From the NCBI RefSeq assembly GCF_005765165.1, contig NZ_VCIW01000005.1, positions 305,550 to 369,549 of the forward strand: a stretch of 64,000 bases of DNA, written 5' to 3'. This DNA is from Paenibacillus antri (GTDB lineage Bacteria; Bacillota; Bacilli; Paenibacillales; YIM-B00363). Positions within the stretch are counted from its first letter, which is position 1, and each line of letters opens with the position of its first letter. Positions 63,227 to 64,000 of the stretch are shown here, piece by piece. A program made the position numbers and the translations under genes. The notes beneath the pieces are model-generated. The model was not told the origin of the DNA and ran no database searches. It saw nothing but the letters and a program-made list of their open reading frames with translations.

Positions 63227-64000
63227 GCTGCTTTAGAAAGCATCCTTTCGCGATAAACAGTTGGGGGCCAGCCCCCTGGGTTGGAGGTGTAGATCCGCCG
63301 TCTGTTGTAGTAGACCATGATGTATCTGAAGATAAGCGATTTAATATAGGCCATCGGATAACGCTCCGTGTTGATTTTGTAAAGCTTCTCTTTCTTGAGC
63401 GTAGCAAAAAAGCTTTCCATTCTTGCGTTATCATAGCAACGCCCCGTGCCGCTCATGCTTTGAATGGCGCCACGTTTAGCCAGACTTTCCCGGAATGCAT
63501 AGCTCGTAAATTGGCTGCCTCGATCGCTGTGATACATCATCCCGCGAGCATTTCTCGCTTTACAGGCGTTCTCGAAGGCTTGGATGCAGAGTTCCTTACG
63601 CATATTGTCGTCCATGGCGAGGCCAACGATCTCTCCGTTGAAACAATCCAATACCGCGGACAGATATAACTTGCCGTCTGAACAAGGGACTTCGGTGATA
63701 TCCGATAGCCACTTTTGGTTTGGTGCTGAGGCACTGAAGTCTCCCTGGATCAGGTTCTCGCTCTTTTGGGCGGCAGCATCCTCGCGTGTAATGCCGTTGG
63801 GATGACGCTTGGCTTTCTTCAGCAGGCCGTGCTTCTTCATGATTCGATAGACGGTGCTGTAGCTGGTCGTGATATCTATTTGTGACAGCGCCAACAGAAT
63901 ACGTTGGACGCCGTAATTGCAATTGTCTTCATGTTCACCGATGATTTCTTTGATTTTGACCAGAAGGCGTTCCTGCCGCTCCTGTTTGGAGGTAGGCTTC
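63223..64000 (-). CDS. IS3-family transposase OrfB (partial at window end)
   Basis: The frame is open to the window edge, so the N-terminus lies outside. The visible 259 codons include an HTH_21 region (VKIKEIIGEHEDNCNYGVQR) and the rve DDE core: first Asp in WLSDITEV, second in YHSDRGSQF and Glu in RMESFFATLK. It resembles IS150-group OrfB. The Met at 63894 is internal. The element end lies between about 63195 and 63222. Confidence 0.9.
   Translation of the reverse strand, partial: KPTSKQERQERLLVKIKEIIGEHEDNCNYGVQRILLALSQIDITTSYSTVYRIMKKHGLLKKAKRHPNGITREDAAAQKSENLIQGDFSASAPNQKWLSDITEVPCSDGKLYLSAVLDCFNGEIVGLAMDDNMRKELCIQAFENACKARNARGMMYHSDRGSQFTSYAFRESLAKRGAIQSMSGTGRCYDNARMESFFATLKKEKLYKINTERYPMAYIKSLIFRYIMVYYNRRRIYTSNPGGWPPTVYRERMLSKAA

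Noticed and set aside
43000..64000. CRISPR array or Cas effector linked to the Tn7-like operon
   Set aside because: No regularly spaced direct repeats and no Cas-like protein were seen on either strand; the only regular repeats are end sites and operators.

Overview
The window looks like chromosome of a spore-forming Firmicute of the Paenibacillaceae (Paenibacillus or Cohnella type). The basis is lplA/lplB/lplC-style sugar ABC transporters with YesM/YesN-style two-component partners, many AraC and Gfo/Idh/MocA genes, YpbF- and YolD-like proteins, a T-box riboswitch, and strong AGGAGG ribosome sites with frequent GTG and TTG starts. Genus is inference; there is no rRNA or tRNA gene here.

Region 1 (1-6200) is the end of a sugar-uptake locus: the C-terminus of a solute-binding protein, a glycosidase-like TIM-barrel protein, a PhyH-type oxygenase and two Gfo/Idh/MocA dehydrogenases. 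Region 2 (6200-22700) is a mixed stretch of short units: an alpha/beta hydrolase, AraC, SDR, cytochrome P450, a seven-repeat RCC1 protein, methyltransferase, VOC proteins, DinB, pentapeptide-repeat protein, TetR with an alcohol dehydrogenase, cupin and MFS pump. It is littered with gene fragments (VOC, MFS, AraC, RidA, two SDRs) and dispersed intergenic repeats. Region 3 (22700-37100) is a coherent carbohydrate locus: AraC regulator, two MDR dehydrogenases, SGNH esterase, Tat-exported beta-helix protein, sensor kinase, response regulator, lipoprotein plus two permeases, and a Gfo/Idh/MocA dehydrogenase. Region 4 (37300-40000) is a T-box-controlled serC-serS operon.

Region 5 (41300-49000) is mobile. 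An IS110-family element is followed by one end of a Tn7-like transposon: an array of TnsB-type binding sites at 43730-43864, then tnsA-tnsB-tnsC-tniQ. No Cas gene or CRISPR array is visible, and the TnsA-like protein appears to have lost catalytic residues. Region 6 (49000-63200), which may be its cargo, carries metal resistance: a CDF transporter, CadD, a flavin disulfide reductase, CadC, CadA, LspA, ZIP, CcdA, a TlpA-like thioredoxin and methyltransferases. Five CadC-type operators (TCAAAT-N4-ATTTGA pattern) in this stretch suggest one regulon. A truncated IS3 element ends the window and interrupts the last operator-controlled gene. The second transposon end was not found.
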